From assembly GCA_016191525.1 (NCBI GenBank), contig JACPOK010000014.1, positions 512,014 to 576,013 on the forward strand: DNA of 64,000 bases, written 5' to 3'. This stretch comes from Burkholderiales bacterium. Lineage in GTDB: Bacteria > Pseudomonadota > Gammaproteobacteria > Burkholderiales > Burkholderiaceae_C. The notes beneath the pieces were generated by a model that was not told the DNA's origin, did not search any database, and was given only the letters and a program-made list of their open reading frames with translations. Positions 14,913 to 23,746 of the stretch are shown one piece after another; position 1 is the stretch's first letter, and each line of letters opens with the position of its first letter. The translations under genes were made by a program, and so were the position numbers.

Positions 14913-17696
14913 ATGACAGAGACTCGTTCGACCTGCCCGTACTGTGGGGTCGGCTGCGGCGTAGTCATCGAGAGCGAAGGCGGCCAGATCACCGGCGTGC
15001 GCGGTGACCCCGAGCACCCGGCCAACTTCGGCCGCCTTTGCAGCAAGGGCTCCACCCTGCACCTCACGGCCTCGGCGCCGGTGACGCTCCAGACACGCCT
15101 GCTGCACCCCATGCGCCGCGAGCACCGCGGCGAGCGGCCGCTGCGCGTGGGCTGGGACCAGGCGCTGGGCTTCGCCGCCGAAACCTTCGCGCAGGTGATC
15201 CGCAAGCACGGGCCCGATGCGGTGGGCTTCTATATTTCCGGCCAGCTGCTGACCGAGGACTATTACGTCTTCAACAAGCTGGCCAAGGGCCTGATCGGCA
15301 CCAACAACGTCGACACCAATTCACGCCTGTGCATGAGCAGCGCCGTGGCGGGCTACAAGATGACGCTGGGCGCGGATGCGCCGCCCAACTGCTACGACGA
15401 CGTGAACCATGCGCAGTGCATCTTCATCGTCGGCAGCAACACGGCCTGGGCCCACCCTGTCCTGTTCCGCCGCATCGAGGACGCGCGCGCGGCCAACCCG
15501 GCGATGAAGATCATCTTCTGCGACCCGCGCCGCACCGACACGGCCGAGATCGCCGACCTGTACCTGCCCATCCAGCCTGGCACCGACGTGATGCTGTTCA
15601 ACGGCATGCTGCACATCATGCTGTGGGAAGGCTGGACCAGCGCCGCCTACATCGCCGCCCACACCACCGGCTTCGATGAGCTCAAGGCCACGGTGCGCGA
15701 ATGCACGCCCGATGCGGTGGCCCAGGTCTGCGGCATCAAAAAAGAAGACCTGTTCACCGCGGCGAGGATGTTCGCCACTTCGCAGTCCACGCTCAGCCTG
15801 TACTGCCAGGGCCTGAACCAGTCCACCAGCGGCACCGCCAAGAACGCGGCGCTGATCAACCTGCACCTGGCCACGGGGCAGATCGGCAAGCCCGGCGCCG
15901 GCCCTTTCTCGCTGACCGGCCAGCCCAACGCCATGGGCGGGCGCGAAGTGGGCGGCCTGGCCAACCTGCTCTCGGCGCACCGCGACATGGCCAACCCGCA
16001 GCACCGCGCCGAAGTGGCCGCGCTGTGGGGCGTGGACAGCGTTCCCGACAAGCCCGGCAAGACCGCGGTGGAAATGTTCCAGGCCGCGGCCGACGGCGAG
16101 ATCAAGGCGCTGTGGATAGCCTGCACCAACCCCGCGCAGTCCATGCCCGACCAGGCCACCGTGCGCCGCGCGCTGGAGCGTGCCGAATTCGTGGTGGTGC
16201 AGGAAGCCTTTTCCACCACCGCCAGCTGCGACTACGCCGACCTGCTGCTGCCCGCCACCACCTGGGGCGAGAAGACCGGCACCGTGACCAACAGCGAGCG
16301 GCGCATCAGCCGCGTGCGGCCCGCCGTGCCCAAGCCCGCCGGCACCCGGCACGACTGGGCCATCGCGGTGGAATTCGCGCAGCGGCTGGAGTCGCTGCTG
16401 CGGCCCGGCCAGCCCACGCTGTTCCCGTACTCGCTGATCGACGAAGCCGCGGGCGTGGAAACCGTGTGGAACGAGCACCGCGAATCCACTCGCGGCCGCG
16501 ACCTGGACATCACCGGCATGAGCTACGCCATGCTGGAACTGGGCCCTCTGCAGTGGCCCATGACCCCGGGCAAGGCGAACGGCAAGGAGCGCCTGTATGA
16601 AGACGGTGTCTTCCCCACCGCCGACGGCAAAGCCCGCTTCGCCAACACGGTGTACAAGCCGGTCGCCGAGCCGCGCGAATCGCGCTACCCCTTCTCGCTG
16701 ACCACGGGCCGCCTGCGCGACCAGTGGCATGGCATGAGCCGCACCGGCACCGTGGGCCGCCTGTTCGGCCACGTGGCCGAGCCGGTGGTGCAGATGAACG
16801 CGCAGGACATGGAACGGCGCGGCCTGGCCGAAGGCGCGCTGGTGCACGTGACCAGCAAGCGCGGCTCCATCGTCATCCCGGTGCAGGCCAGCGCCGAGGT
16901 CGGGCTGTCGCAGGCCTTCATCGCCATGCATTGGGGCAGCGAATACCTGAGCGGCTGTTCCGCCAGCGGCGAGCCGCTGGCGGGCGTGAATGCGCTTACC
17001 ACCTCGGCCTATTGCCCCAGCTCGAAGCAGCCCGAACTCAAGCACGCCGCCGTGAAGATCCTGAAGGCCGAGCTGCCCTGGTCGCTGCTGGCCGTGGCCT
17101 GGCTGCCGCAGGACGAGGCGCTGGCGGTGCAGGAAGAACTGCGCCACCTGATGCGGGCGTTCCCGTTCGCCTCCTGCGTGCCCTTCGGGCGCGAGCGCAG
17201 CGGCGTGCTGTTCCGCGCGGCGGCGCACGAAGCCCCGCCAGACGAGATGCTGCAGCGGCTGGAAGGCTTGCTGGGCGTTGGCGGCGCCGATGCGCTGCGC
17301 TACGCCGACAAGCGCAAGGGCCAGCGCCGCGCCATGCGGCTGGTGCGCGTGGGCGATGCCACCCACCTGGAAGCCTTTGTGCTGGCCGGCGACACCAGCG
17401 CCGAAGCCTGGATCAAGACCCTGCTGCAGGAAGAGCTGCCGGCGCAGGCCTATGGGCGCCTGCTTCTTTCGCCGGGGTCGAGGGCGCCCGTGGCCGTGCA
17501 GTCGCGCGGCAAGCAGGTGTGCACCTGCTTCAACGTGGTGGACAGCCAGATCAGCGGCTTCCTGGCCGGCTGCGAGGGCTTCGAGGACGCGCGGCTGGCG
17601 GCCCTGCAGGCCGAACTCAAGTGCGGCACCAACTGCGGCTCGTGCATCCCCGAGCTGCGGCGCATGGTCAAGGCCACCGCGCCGCAATTCACCTAA
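14913..17696 (+). CDS. nasA: Assimilatory nitrate reductase catalytic subunit
   Basis: A 927-residue molybdopterin oxidoreductase. The N-terminal [4Fe-4S] ligands are C8, C11, C15 and C43. Molybdopterin-binding motifs follow (SRLCMSSAVAGYK, GSNTAWAHPV, GQPNAMGGREVGG). The molydop-binding domain covers about 590-700 (TTGRLRDQWHGMSRTG). A poorly described segment of about 130 residues precedes a C-terminal BFD-like [2Fe-2S] module (VCTCFNVVD and CGTNCGSC). It reduces nitrate to nitrite in the cytoplasm; there is no Tat signal. The C-terminal cluster is the probable electron entry point, and no separate NasB reductase is seen. Molybdenum cofactor assembly would use Mog, encoded at 25.8 kb. Confidence 0.95.
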   Translation: MTETRSTCPYCGVGCGVVIESEGGQITGVRGDPEHPANFGRLCSKGSTLHLTASAPVTLQTRLLHPMRREHRGERPLRVGWDQALGFAAETFAQVIRKHGPDAVGFYISGQLLTEDYYVFNKLAKGLIGTNNVDTNSRLCMSSAVAGYKMTLGADAPPNCYDDVNHAQCIFIVGSNTAWAHPVLFRRIEDARAANPAMKIIFCDPRRTDTAEIADLYLPIQPGTDVMLFNGMLHIMLWEGWTSAAYIAAHTTGFDELKATVRECTPDAVAQVCGIKKEDLFTAARMFATSQSTLSLYCQGLNQSTSGTAKNAALINLHLATGQIGKPGAGPFSLTGQPNAMGGREVGGLANLLSAHRDMANPQHRAEVAALWGVDSVPDKPGKTAVEMFQAAADGEIKALWIACTNPAQSMPDQATVRRALERAEFVVVQEAFSTTASCDYADLLLPATTWGEKTGTVTNSERRISRVRPAVPKPAGTRHDWAIAVEFAQRLESLLRPGQPTLFPYSLIDEAAGVETVWNEHRESTRGRDLDITGMSYAMLELGPLQWPMTPGKANGKERLYEDGVFPTADGKARFANTVYKPVAEPRESRYPFSLTTGRLRDQWHGMSRTGTVGRLFGHVAEPVVQMNAQDMERRGLAEGALVHVTSKRGSIVIPVQASAEVGLSQAFIAMHWGSEYLSGCSASGEPLAGVNALTTSAYCPSSKQPELKHAAVKILKAELPWSLLAVAWLPQDEALAVQEELRHLMRAFPFASCVPFGRERSGVLFRAAAHEAPPDEMLQRLEGLLGVGGADALRYADKRKGQRRAMRLVRVGDATHLEAFVLAGDTSAEAWIKTLLQEELPAQAYGRLLLSPGSRAPVAVQSRGKQVCTCFNVVDSQISGFLAGCEGFEDARLAALQAELKCGTNCGSCIPELRRMVKATAPQFT

Positions 17697-17733
17697 TAGC
17701 CATTCGTCATGAGGCATCGGGGACAATCCCCCG

Positions 17734-18639
17734 GTGGGCATCAGCCAGTACATCAAGGAAATCGGCCGCGGCAAGCAGGGCGCGCGCCCGCTTGCGCGCG
17801 AGCAGGCGGCCGACCTGTTCGGCCAGGTGCTGGACGGCACCGTAACCGACCTGGAAGTGGGCGCCTTCTGCCTGGCCATGCGCATCAAGGGCGAAACGGC
17901 CGAGGAGATGGCGGGCTTCCTCGACGCCACCTATGCCCGCATGCACCGCCTGCCGGCGAGCGACCGGCCGCTGGTGGTGCTGCCCAGCTACAACGGCGCG
18001 CGCAAGCTGCCCTTGCTCACGCCGCTGCTGGGCCTGCTGCTGGCCCGGCGCGGGCTGCCGGTGCTGATTCATGGCGCGCAAACCGAATCCAGCCGCGTTT
18101 CAGTGGCAAATGTGCTTGAAACGCTCGCCCAGCCTGCTAAAGGCGCTATAGAAAAGGTAGCAAACGGCGAACTGGCCTGGCTGCCGGTGGAGCGGCTCAG
18201 CCCCGGCCTGAAGCGCCTGCTCGACGTGCGCAAGGTGGTCGGCCTGCGCAACCCGGCGCACAGCCTGGTGAAGCTGATGAACCCCAGCGAGGGCCCGGCC
18301 GTGGTGGTGGGCAGCTACACGCATCCGGAATACGCGATTTCCATGGCCGCCGTGTTCGAGCTGATGGGCAGCACCGCCCTGCTGCTGCGGGGCACCGAGG
18401 GCGAGGTGGTGGCCGACGCGCGCCGCCTGCCGCAGATGGATGGCTTCGTGAAAGGCCGCAAGGTCACCCTGCAGGAAGGCCGCAAGGGAACGCTCACGGA
18501 TTTGCCGGATCTACCCAAAGAGATCGACCCGGCCACCACCGCCGCTTACATCGCCGACGTGCTGGCCGGCCGCAAGCCGGTGCCTGAGTCGATGGCGGCG
18601 CAGGTGGAACACATCTTGCATCTGGCTGACGCATCATGA
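17734..18639 (+). CDS. ybiB: YbiB/TrpD2-type DNA-binding protein
   Basis: A 301-residue protein of the glycosyl transferase family 3 fold, related to anthranilate phosphoribosyltransferase but in the TrpD2/YbiB branch. YbiB of E. coli binds nucleic acid without sequence preference and has no known TrpD activity. Visible segments are LDGTVTDLEVGAFCLAMRIKG, SYNGARKLPLLTPLLGLLLA and VVVGSYTHPEY. The start is GTG with no clear ribosome-binding site; a small GGGG-ACAAT-CCCC hairpin lies just before it. It overlaps cobA by 4 bases and sits inside the nitrate operon, so it should be co-expressed with nasA. One strict dyad repeat lies in the gene. Confidence 0.87.
   Translation: MGISQYIKEIGRGKQGARPLAREQAADLFGQVLDGTVTDLEVGAFCLAMRIKGETAEEMAGFLDATYARMHRLPASDRPLVVLPSYNGARKLPLLTPLLGLLLARRGLPVLIHGAQTESSRVSVANVLETLAQPAKGAIEKVANGELAWLPVERLSPGLKRLLDVRKVVGLRNPAHSLVKLMNPSEGPAVVVGSYTHPEYAISMAAVFELMGSTALLLRGTEGEVVADARRLPQMDGFVKGRKVTLQEGRKGTLTDLPDLPKEIDPATTAAYIADVLAGRKPVPESMAAQVEHILHLADAS
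18145..18161. repeat. GCTAT-N7-RTAGC dyad, copy 3
   Basis: Reads GCTAT-AGAAAAG-GTAGC, in frame inside ybiB (encoding AIEKVA), flanked by outer TGCTA/TAGCA pairs. It is a clear A+T-rich island in a GC-rich gene. Confidence 0.6.
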
Positions 18640-19406
18640 CCGAAGGAAAAGTCACACTGGTAGGCGCGGGCCCGGGCGATCCGGAACTGCTGACGCTCAA
18701 GGCACTCAAGGCCATCCAGGCCGCCACGGTGCTGCTGGTGGACGACCTGGTCAGCCCCGAGATCGTGGCGTTCGCCCCGTCCACCGCGCGCATCGTCTAC
18801 GTGGGCAAGCGCGGCGGCTGCAAGAGCACGCCGCAGGCCTTCATCGAAAAGCTGATGGTGCTGGCCGCGCGCGAGGGCGAGAACGTGGTGCGCCTCAAGG
18901 GCGGGGACCCCTTCATCTTCGGCCGCGGCGGCGAAGAGCTGGAACACCTGCAGGCCGCGGGCGTCATCGCCGAAGTCATCAGCGGCATCACCTCCGGCCT
19001 GGCGGCCGTCACCTCCCTGGGCGTGCCGCTCACGCACCGCCTGCACGCGCATGGCGTGGTGTTCGTCACCGGCCACGCCCGCCCCGGCGCCAAGGGCACC
19101 GACTGGCGCGCCCTGGCGAATACGGCGCGCGAGGCCCGCCTCACCCTGGTGATCTACATGGGCGTGAGCGGCGCCCAGCAGATCCAGGACGAACTGCTCA
19201 CCGGCCTGCCGGCCAGCACGCCCGTGGCCGTGATCCAGCGCGCGAGCATGCCCGACCAGCGCCACGCCGTCACCACGCTGGGCGAACTCACGGCCACCAT
19301 CGATCGCGAGCAGCTTGCCAGCCCCTCGGTCATCGTGGTCGGCGACGTGATCGGCGGCATCGCCGCGACCAGCAGCGCGATGCCCGTGCAGTTCCACGCC
19401 GCCTGA
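18636..19406 (+). CDS. cobA: Uroporphyrinogen-III C-methyltransferase
   Basis: A 256-residue SUMT. It carries signature 1, VTLVGAGPGDPELLTLKA, and signature 2, VRLKGGDPFIFGRGGEE, with the GVPLTHR segment after it. It methylates uroporphyrinogen III at C2 and C7 with S-adenosylmethionine to give precorrin-2, the precursor of siroheme for NirB. The gene overlaps ybiB by 4 bases and closes the nitrate operon. It is a stand-alone SUMT and not the fused CysG; the oxidase/ferrochelatase step must be encoded elsewhere. Confidence 0.95.
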   Translation: MTEGKVTLVGAGPGDPELLTLKALKAIQAATVLLVDDLVSPEIVAFAPSTARIVYVGKRGGCKSTPQAFIEKLMVLAAREGENVVRLKGGDPFIFGRGGEELEHLQAAGVIAEVISGITSGLAAVTSLGVPLTHRLHAHGVVFVTGHARPGAKGTDWRALANTAREARLTLVIYMGVSGAQQIQDELLTGLPASTPVAVIQRASMPDQRHAVTTLGELTATIDREQLASPSVIVVGDVIGGIAATSSAMPVQFHAA

Positions 19407-19443
19407 GACGCGGCGCGCCGACGCGCCGCATACACTGCGGCCC

Positions 19444-20691
19444 ATGCAATCGTTTGATGTTGTCGTCGCCGGCGCCGGCGCGGCCGGCCTGTTCTGCGCG
19501 GCGATGGCGGGGCAGCGCGGGCTCAAGGTGCTGCTGGTGGACCACGGCGAGAAGATCGCCGAGAAGATGCGCATCGCGGGCGGGGGCCGCTGCAACTTCA
19601 CCAACCGCGACCTGGACGTCCGCGCGCCGCAAAAACACTTCCTGGGCGAGAACCCGAATTTCTGCCGCTCGGCGCTGTCGCGCTACACACCGCAGGACTT
19701 CATCGCGCTGGTGCAGCGCCACGGCATCCCGTTCCACGAGAAGCACAAGGGCCAGCTGTTCGGCGACCGCTCTTCCGACGACTTCATCCGCATGCTGCTG
19801 GCCGAATGCGACGCGGGCGGCGTCACGCGCTGGCAGCCCTGCGGCCTCAAATCCATTGAGAAAAAGGCCGCGGAGGCGCATGGGGAAAGCGTGGGCAGCT
19901 ATGAAATCGATAGCGACCGCGGTCTCATCCATTGCCGCAGCGTTGTCATCGCCACCGGCGGGCTGTCGATCCCGAAGATCGGCGCCACCGATTTCGGCTA
20001 CCGCGTGGCCAGGCAATTCGGCCACCGCATCGTGGATCCGCGCCCTGCCCTCGTGCCGCTGACTTTCGACGGCGATGCCTGGGCGCCCTATGCACAGCTG
20101 GCGGGCCTGTCGCTGCCGGTGGTGATCGAAACCGGCACGAAGAAGGACCGCATGTCGTTCCATGAAGACCTGCTGTTCACGCACCGCGGCCTTTCCGGCC
20201 CGGCCGTGCTGCAGATCTCCAGCTACTGGCGTGAAGGCGAGCCCATTCGCCTGAACCTGGCGCCCGAGGTGGACCTGGCCGCGGCGCTGCTGCGCGCCAA
20301 GGCCACTTCGCGCAAGCTCATCGCCAACGAGCTGGCCGCCTTCGTGCCCGCGCGGCTGGCCGACGCCTGGGTGCAGCAGGAGAGCAGCTGGCAGCGCCCC
20401 GTCAACGAGGCCACCGACAAGGCCCTGCTGGCGCTGGCCGAGCGCCTGGCGCGCTGGGAGCTGGTGCCCACCGGCACCGAGGGCTACAAGAAAGCCGAAG
20501 TCACCGCCGGCGGCGTGGACACGCGCGAGCTTTCGTCGCAGACGATGGAATCCGCAAAGCAGCACGGCCTGTACTTCATCGGCGAGGTGGTGGACGTGAC
20601 GGGCTGGCTGGGCGGCTACAACTTCCAGTGGGCCTGGGCCAGCGGCCATGCCTGCGCGCAGGCGCTGGCGGCGAAGCTTCAGGCCGCCTGA
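19444..20691 (+). CDS. NAD(P)/FAD-dependent oxidoreductase, HI0933/YhiN family
   Basis: A 415-residue flavoprotein. FAD-binding motifs are FDVVVAGAGAAGLFCAAMAG and KMRIAGGGRCNFTN, which is diagnostic for the HI0933 family, and the C-terminal VVDVTGWLGGYNFQWAWASG. The physiological substrate of the family is unknown. It is 37 bases after cobA and may share its transcript. The 3' end overlaps the convergent kinase gene by 13 bases. A strict dyad repeat lies at 19898-19914. Confidence 0.9.
   Translation: MQSFDVVVAGAGAAGLFCAAMAGQRGLKVLLVDHGEKIAEKMRIAGGGRCNFTNRDLDVRAPQKHFLGENPNFCRSALSRYTPQDFIALVQRHGIPFHEKHKGQLFGDRSSDDFIRMLLAECDAGGVTRWQPCGLKSIEKKAAEAHGESVGSYEIDSDRGLIHCRSVVIATGGLSIPKIGATDFGYRVARQFGHRIVDPRPALVPLTFDGDAWAPYAQLAGLSLPVVIETGTKKDRMSFHEDLLFTHRGLSGPAVLQISSYWREGEPIRLNLAPEVDLAAALLRAKATSRKLIANELAAFVPARLADAWVQQESSWQRPVNEATDKALLALAERLARWELVPTGTEGYKKAEVTAGGVDTRELSSQTMESAKQHGLYFIGEVVDVTGWLGGYNFQWAWASGHACAQALAAKLQAA
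19898..19914. repeat. GCTAT-N7-RTAGC dyad, copy 4
   Basis: Reads GCTAT-GAAATCG-ATAGC, in frame within the HI0933-type oxidoreductase gene, in a segment (about residues 140-160) that looks like a loop insertion. Confidence 0.6.
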
Positions 20692-22835
20692 GGCGCCTGC
20701 ATCAACCCGGCCATCACCTGCAGCAGCCGGTCGATGTTCACCGGCTTGACCAGGTGCTCATCGAAACCCGCGGCCAGGGCGCGGGCCCGGTCGTTCTCGC
20801 GGCCATAGCCCGTCAGCGCCACCAGGCGCATGCCAGCGGCGCGCGGGTCGGCGCGCAGCAGGCGGGCCAGCTGGTAGCCGTCGATGCCGGGCAGCCCGAT
20901 GTCCAGCAGTGCCAGTTGCGGCACAAAGCTGCCCAGCAGGTCCAGCGCGGCCTGCGCGTGCGGCACTGTGATGGTTTGATAGCCGACCATGCGCAGCAGC
21001 TCGGCCAGGCTTTCGCCGGCGTCGGTGTTGTCGTCCACCACCAGCACCCGGCCGGTGGCGGCCAGGCCGGCCGGCGGCGCGGCCACGGGCTCAGGCAGCG
21101 CCACGCCCTGGGCCAGCGGCAGGCGCACCGTGAAGCGGCTGCCGCGCCCCAGACCCTCGCTCTCGGCGTTGACGCTGCCGCCGTGCATTTCGGTGAGGGA
21201 GCGCACGATGGCCAGGCCCAGCCCCAGCCCGCCGGCCTGCCGGTCGATGGCCTGCCCGCCCTGCACGAAAAGGTCGAATACACGGGGTAGCAGCTCGGGC
21301 GCGATGCCGCTGCCTGAATCCTCCACGCTGATTTCAGCCACGGCGCCCTGTACCCGCAGCTGCAGCGTGACGTGCCCGTCCGGTGGCGTGAACTTGGAAG
21401 CATTGACCAGCAGGTTGCACAGCACCTGCGTCAGGCGCACCGCGTCGCCCACGGTGGCCACGGGTTCGGGCGGCTGAAGCAACTTCACCGGGCGGCTGTG
21501 CTTTTCAAACACGGGCTGGGTCAGCTCGAGCGCGTTGGCCAGCACCGCCTTCAAGTCCACCGGCTCGCGCTGGAGCTGGATCTTGCCCTGCGTGATGCGC
21601 GAGATGTCCAGCAGGTCGTCGATCAGGCGCGACAGGTGCGCCACCTGCCGGCCGATCACACGGCGCTCGTTCTCGCTGGCCGCGGGGTCGCGCCGGGCCA
21701 TCAGCTCCAGCGCGGTGGCGATGGGCGCCAGCGGGTTGCGCAGCTCGTGCCCCAGCATGGCCAGGAATTCATCCTTGGCGCGGTTGGCCGATTCGGCCTG
21801 GCGGCGCGTGGCCTCGGCTTCGGCGTACAGGCGGGCGTTGTCCAGCGCCAGCGCGGCACGCTGGCCCAGCTCCTGGATCAGCGCGCGGTCGTCCTCGCTG
21901 AGTTCGCGCTTCGACTCGGCCTGGATCACCGCCAGCGCGCCGATGATGCGGCCGCGCGCCAGCAGCGGAATGATGAAGTGCGCGCTCATGCCGAAGGTCT
22001 GGGTGTACAAGCGCAGCGCCGGATCGGCCAGCGCCTCGGGCGCGGAAAAGTGCCCGTAATGGGGCCGGCCGTTCTCGATCACCCAGGCCATGGAGCCGGT
22101 GGTGCTGGGCGCGGCGCGCAGCTGCAGCGCCATCTCCAGCGCTTTTTGCGCCACGGCCGGGTCGCTGTGCCAGGCCAGCCGCCGCTGCAGCACGCCCGCG
22201 TCGTCCAGCAGGTCGATGCGGCACCAGTCGGCGATACCGGGCACCAGCGTGGTGGCGATGGCCTTGAGCGTGTCCTGCGGGTCCAGCGAGCGGGCCAGCT
22301 CGGCGCCGGCGCTGGCCAGCAATTCGAGCCGCCGGCGTGCGGCTTCGGCGTCGCCCCGGGCCTGGCGTTCGGCCGAGAGCAGCTCGACCCGCTCGGTGAC
22401 ATCGGTGCTGGCGCCCACCATGCGCAGCGGTCGGCCCTGGGCATCGAACAACAGGCGGCTCTGGGTGGCGATCCAGCGGATGCCGCCGCCGGGCAGGCGG
22501 GCCCGGAATTCAACCTCATAGGGCGCACCGCCCGCGAGCGCGGCAGCCATCGCGGCCTCCACCCGGGCCAAGTCATCGGGGTGCACCCGGTCGCGAAAGC
22601 CCTGCAGGCCGCCGGTGTCGCTGCCCGGCGCCATGCCGTGCATCGCGTAGACCCGGTCGGACCAGGTCACCTGGTTGTTGGCGATGTCCCAGTCCCAGAT
22701 GCCGACGCCCCCGGCCTCCACGGCCATCCGCAGCCGCTCCTCGCTGGCCCGCAGTGCCGCCTCGGCCGAGGCCAGCCGCTGGGCGTCCGGCTGGGCGGCG
22801 CCCGCGCCGGCGGGCTGGTCTGATGGATGAGTCAC
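20679..22835 (-). CDS. Hybrid histidine kinase (PAS-GAF-HisKA-HATPase-REC)
   Basis: A 718-residue cytoplasmic hybrid kinase with no membrane segment. Domains in order: PAS (about 30-150, GIWDWDIANNQVTWSDRVY), a GAF-like domain (about 175-330), HisKA with H363 in LGHELRNPLAPI, an HATPase domain with DSGSGIAPELL and GGLGLGLAIVR, and a C-terminal receiver with phosphoacceptor D645 (LLDIGLPG). The start is GTG at 22833-22835, with only a weak ribosome-binding site. No DNA-binding regulator is adjacent, so it is an orphan. It is divergent from rpsU. Signal and target are unknown. Confidence 0.88.
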   Translation of the reverse strand: MTHPSDQPAGAGAAQPDAQRLASAEAALRASEERLRMAVEAGGVGIWDWDIANNQVTWSDRVYAMHGMAPGSDTGGLQGFRDRVHPDDLARVEAAMAAALAGGAPYEVEFRARLPGGGIRWIATQSRLLFDAQGRPLRMVGASTDVTERVELLSAERQARGDAEAARRRLELLASAGAELARSLDPQDTLKAIATTLVPGIADWCRIDLLDDAGVLQRRLAWHSDPAVAQKALEMALQLRAAPSTTGSMAWVIENGRPHYGHFSAPEALADPALRLYTQTFGMSAHFIIPLLARGRIIGALAVIQAESKRELSEDDRALIQELGQRAALALDNARLYAEAEATRRQAESANRAKDEFLAMLGHELRNPLAPIATALELMARRDPAASENERRVIGRQVAHLSRLIDDLLDISRITQGKIQLQREPVDLKAVLANALELTQPVFEKHSRPVKLLQPPEPVATVGDAVRLTQVLCNLLVNASKFTPPDGHVTLQLRVQGAVAEISVEDSGSGIAPELLPRVFDLFVQGGQAIDRQAGGLGLGLAIVRSLTEMHGGSVNAESEGLGRGSRFTVRLPLAQGVALPEPVAAPPAGLAATGRVLVVDDNTDAGESLAELLRMVGYQTITVPHAQAALDLLGSFVPQLALLDIGLPGIDGYQLARLLRADPRAAGMRLVALTGYGRENDRARALAAGFDEHLVKPVNIDRLLQVMAGLMQAPQAA

Positions 22836-22877
22836 GGGGCCAATCTAGCGCATTTCGGGGGGCTTGGGCGGACCGGC

Positions 22878-22905
22878 TTGCCCGGAGCCGCCAAGAGGCT
22901 ATAAT
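22878..22905 (+). promoter_or_regulatory. Sigma-70 promoter of rpsU
   Basis: TTGCCC (22878-22883), a 16-base spacer, then a perfect TATAAT (22900-22905). It lies about 105 bases before the rpsU start, pointing to it. Confidence 0.7.
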
Positions 22906-23009
22906 CACGGGCTTTGCTGGCAAACCCCCAACGGCCTGATCACCTTTTAGTTGGGGACCCCCGCCCGGAGCCCGATCTTCTCCAGGCACATTATTGAAAT
23001 CATTAGCTG

Positions 23010-23222
23010 ATGACGACCATCCGTGTAAAAGAAAACGAGCCCTTTGACGTGGCCCTGCGCCGCTTCAAGCGCACCATTGAAAAGCTCGGCCTGCTGACCG
23101 AGCTGCGTGCCCGCGAGTTCTACGAAAAGCCCACCGCCGAGCGCAAGCGCAAGAAGGCAGCCGCCGTCAAGCGCCACTACAAGCGCGTTCGCAGCATGCA
23201 GCTGCCCAAGAAGCTGTATTAA
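23010..23222 (+). CDS. rpsU: 30S ribosomal protein S21
   Basis: A 70-residue basic protein, [18 protein letters not shown] followed by a lysine/arginine-rich tail, matching S21 in full length. S21 takes part in initiation-competent 30S subunits. It is followed by an intrinsic terminator and then yqeY, the common rpsU-yqeY neighbourhood. Confidence 0.97.
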
Positions 23223-23245
23223 GCACCTGCCCTCGCGGCACACCA

Positions 23246-23280
23246 AAAGCCTGCCTGGGGACGCTCAAGCAGGCTTTTTT
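23246..23280 (+). terminator. Intrinsic terminator after rpsU
   Basis: Arms AAAGCCTGC (near 23246-23254) and GCAGGCTTT (23269-23277), with the T-run extending to 23280. It is placed between rpsU and yqeY, so yqeY expression depends on readthrough or on its own promoter. Confidence 0.85.
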
Positions 23281-23299
23281 CATTAGAAGGACCCCCGCA

Positions 23300-23746
23300 A
23301 TGTCACTCAAAGAACGCATCACCGAAGACATGAAGGCCGCCATGCGTGCCAAGGACAGCGAGCGGCTGGGCACCATCCGCCTGCTGACGGCCGCCATGAA
23401 GCAGAAGGAAGTGGACGAGCGCATCGAGCTGGACGACGTGGCCGTGATCGCCATCGTCGACAAGATGCTCAAGCAGCGCAAGGACAGCATCGAGGCCTTC
23501 GAGAAGGCGAACCGGCAGGACTTGGCTGACAAGGAAAAGTCAGAGACCGCCGTGCTGCAGGCCTACCTGCCCGCGCGCCTGTCGGCCGACGAAGTGGCCG
23601 CGGAGGTAAAGGCCATCGTCGCCGAACTGGGCGCCAAGGGCCCGGGCGACATGGGCAAGGTGATGGGCGCCGTGAAAGCCCGGCTGGCCGGCAAGGCCGA
23701 CATGGGCCAGGTCTCAGCGGCCGTGAAAGCCGCGTTGGCCCCTTAA
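23300..23746 (+). CDS. GatB/YqeY domain-containing protein
   Basis: A 148-residue YqeY protein. SLKERITEDMKAAMRAKDSERLGTIRLL opens the family fold, and GPGDMGKVMGAVKARLAGKADMGQVS is the C-terminal helical subdomain shared with GatB, which binds tRNA in the amidotransferase. The function of free-standing YqeY is not settled; a role linked to tRNA is inferred from the shared domain. Convergent with pmbA, with a 4-base overlap. Confidence 0.92.
   Translation: MSLKERITEDMKAAMRAKDSERLGTIRLLTAAMKQKEVDERIELDDVAVIAIVDKMLKQRKDSIEAFEKANRQDLADKEKSETAVLQAYLPARLSADEVAAEVKAIVAELGAKGPGDMGKVMGAVKARLAGKADMGQVSAAVKAALAP

Noticed and set aside
22837..22877. Riboswitch or attenuator between the hybrid kinase and rpsU
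   Set aside because: The interval is short and explained by a plain -35/-10 promoter; no conserved aptamer motif was seen.
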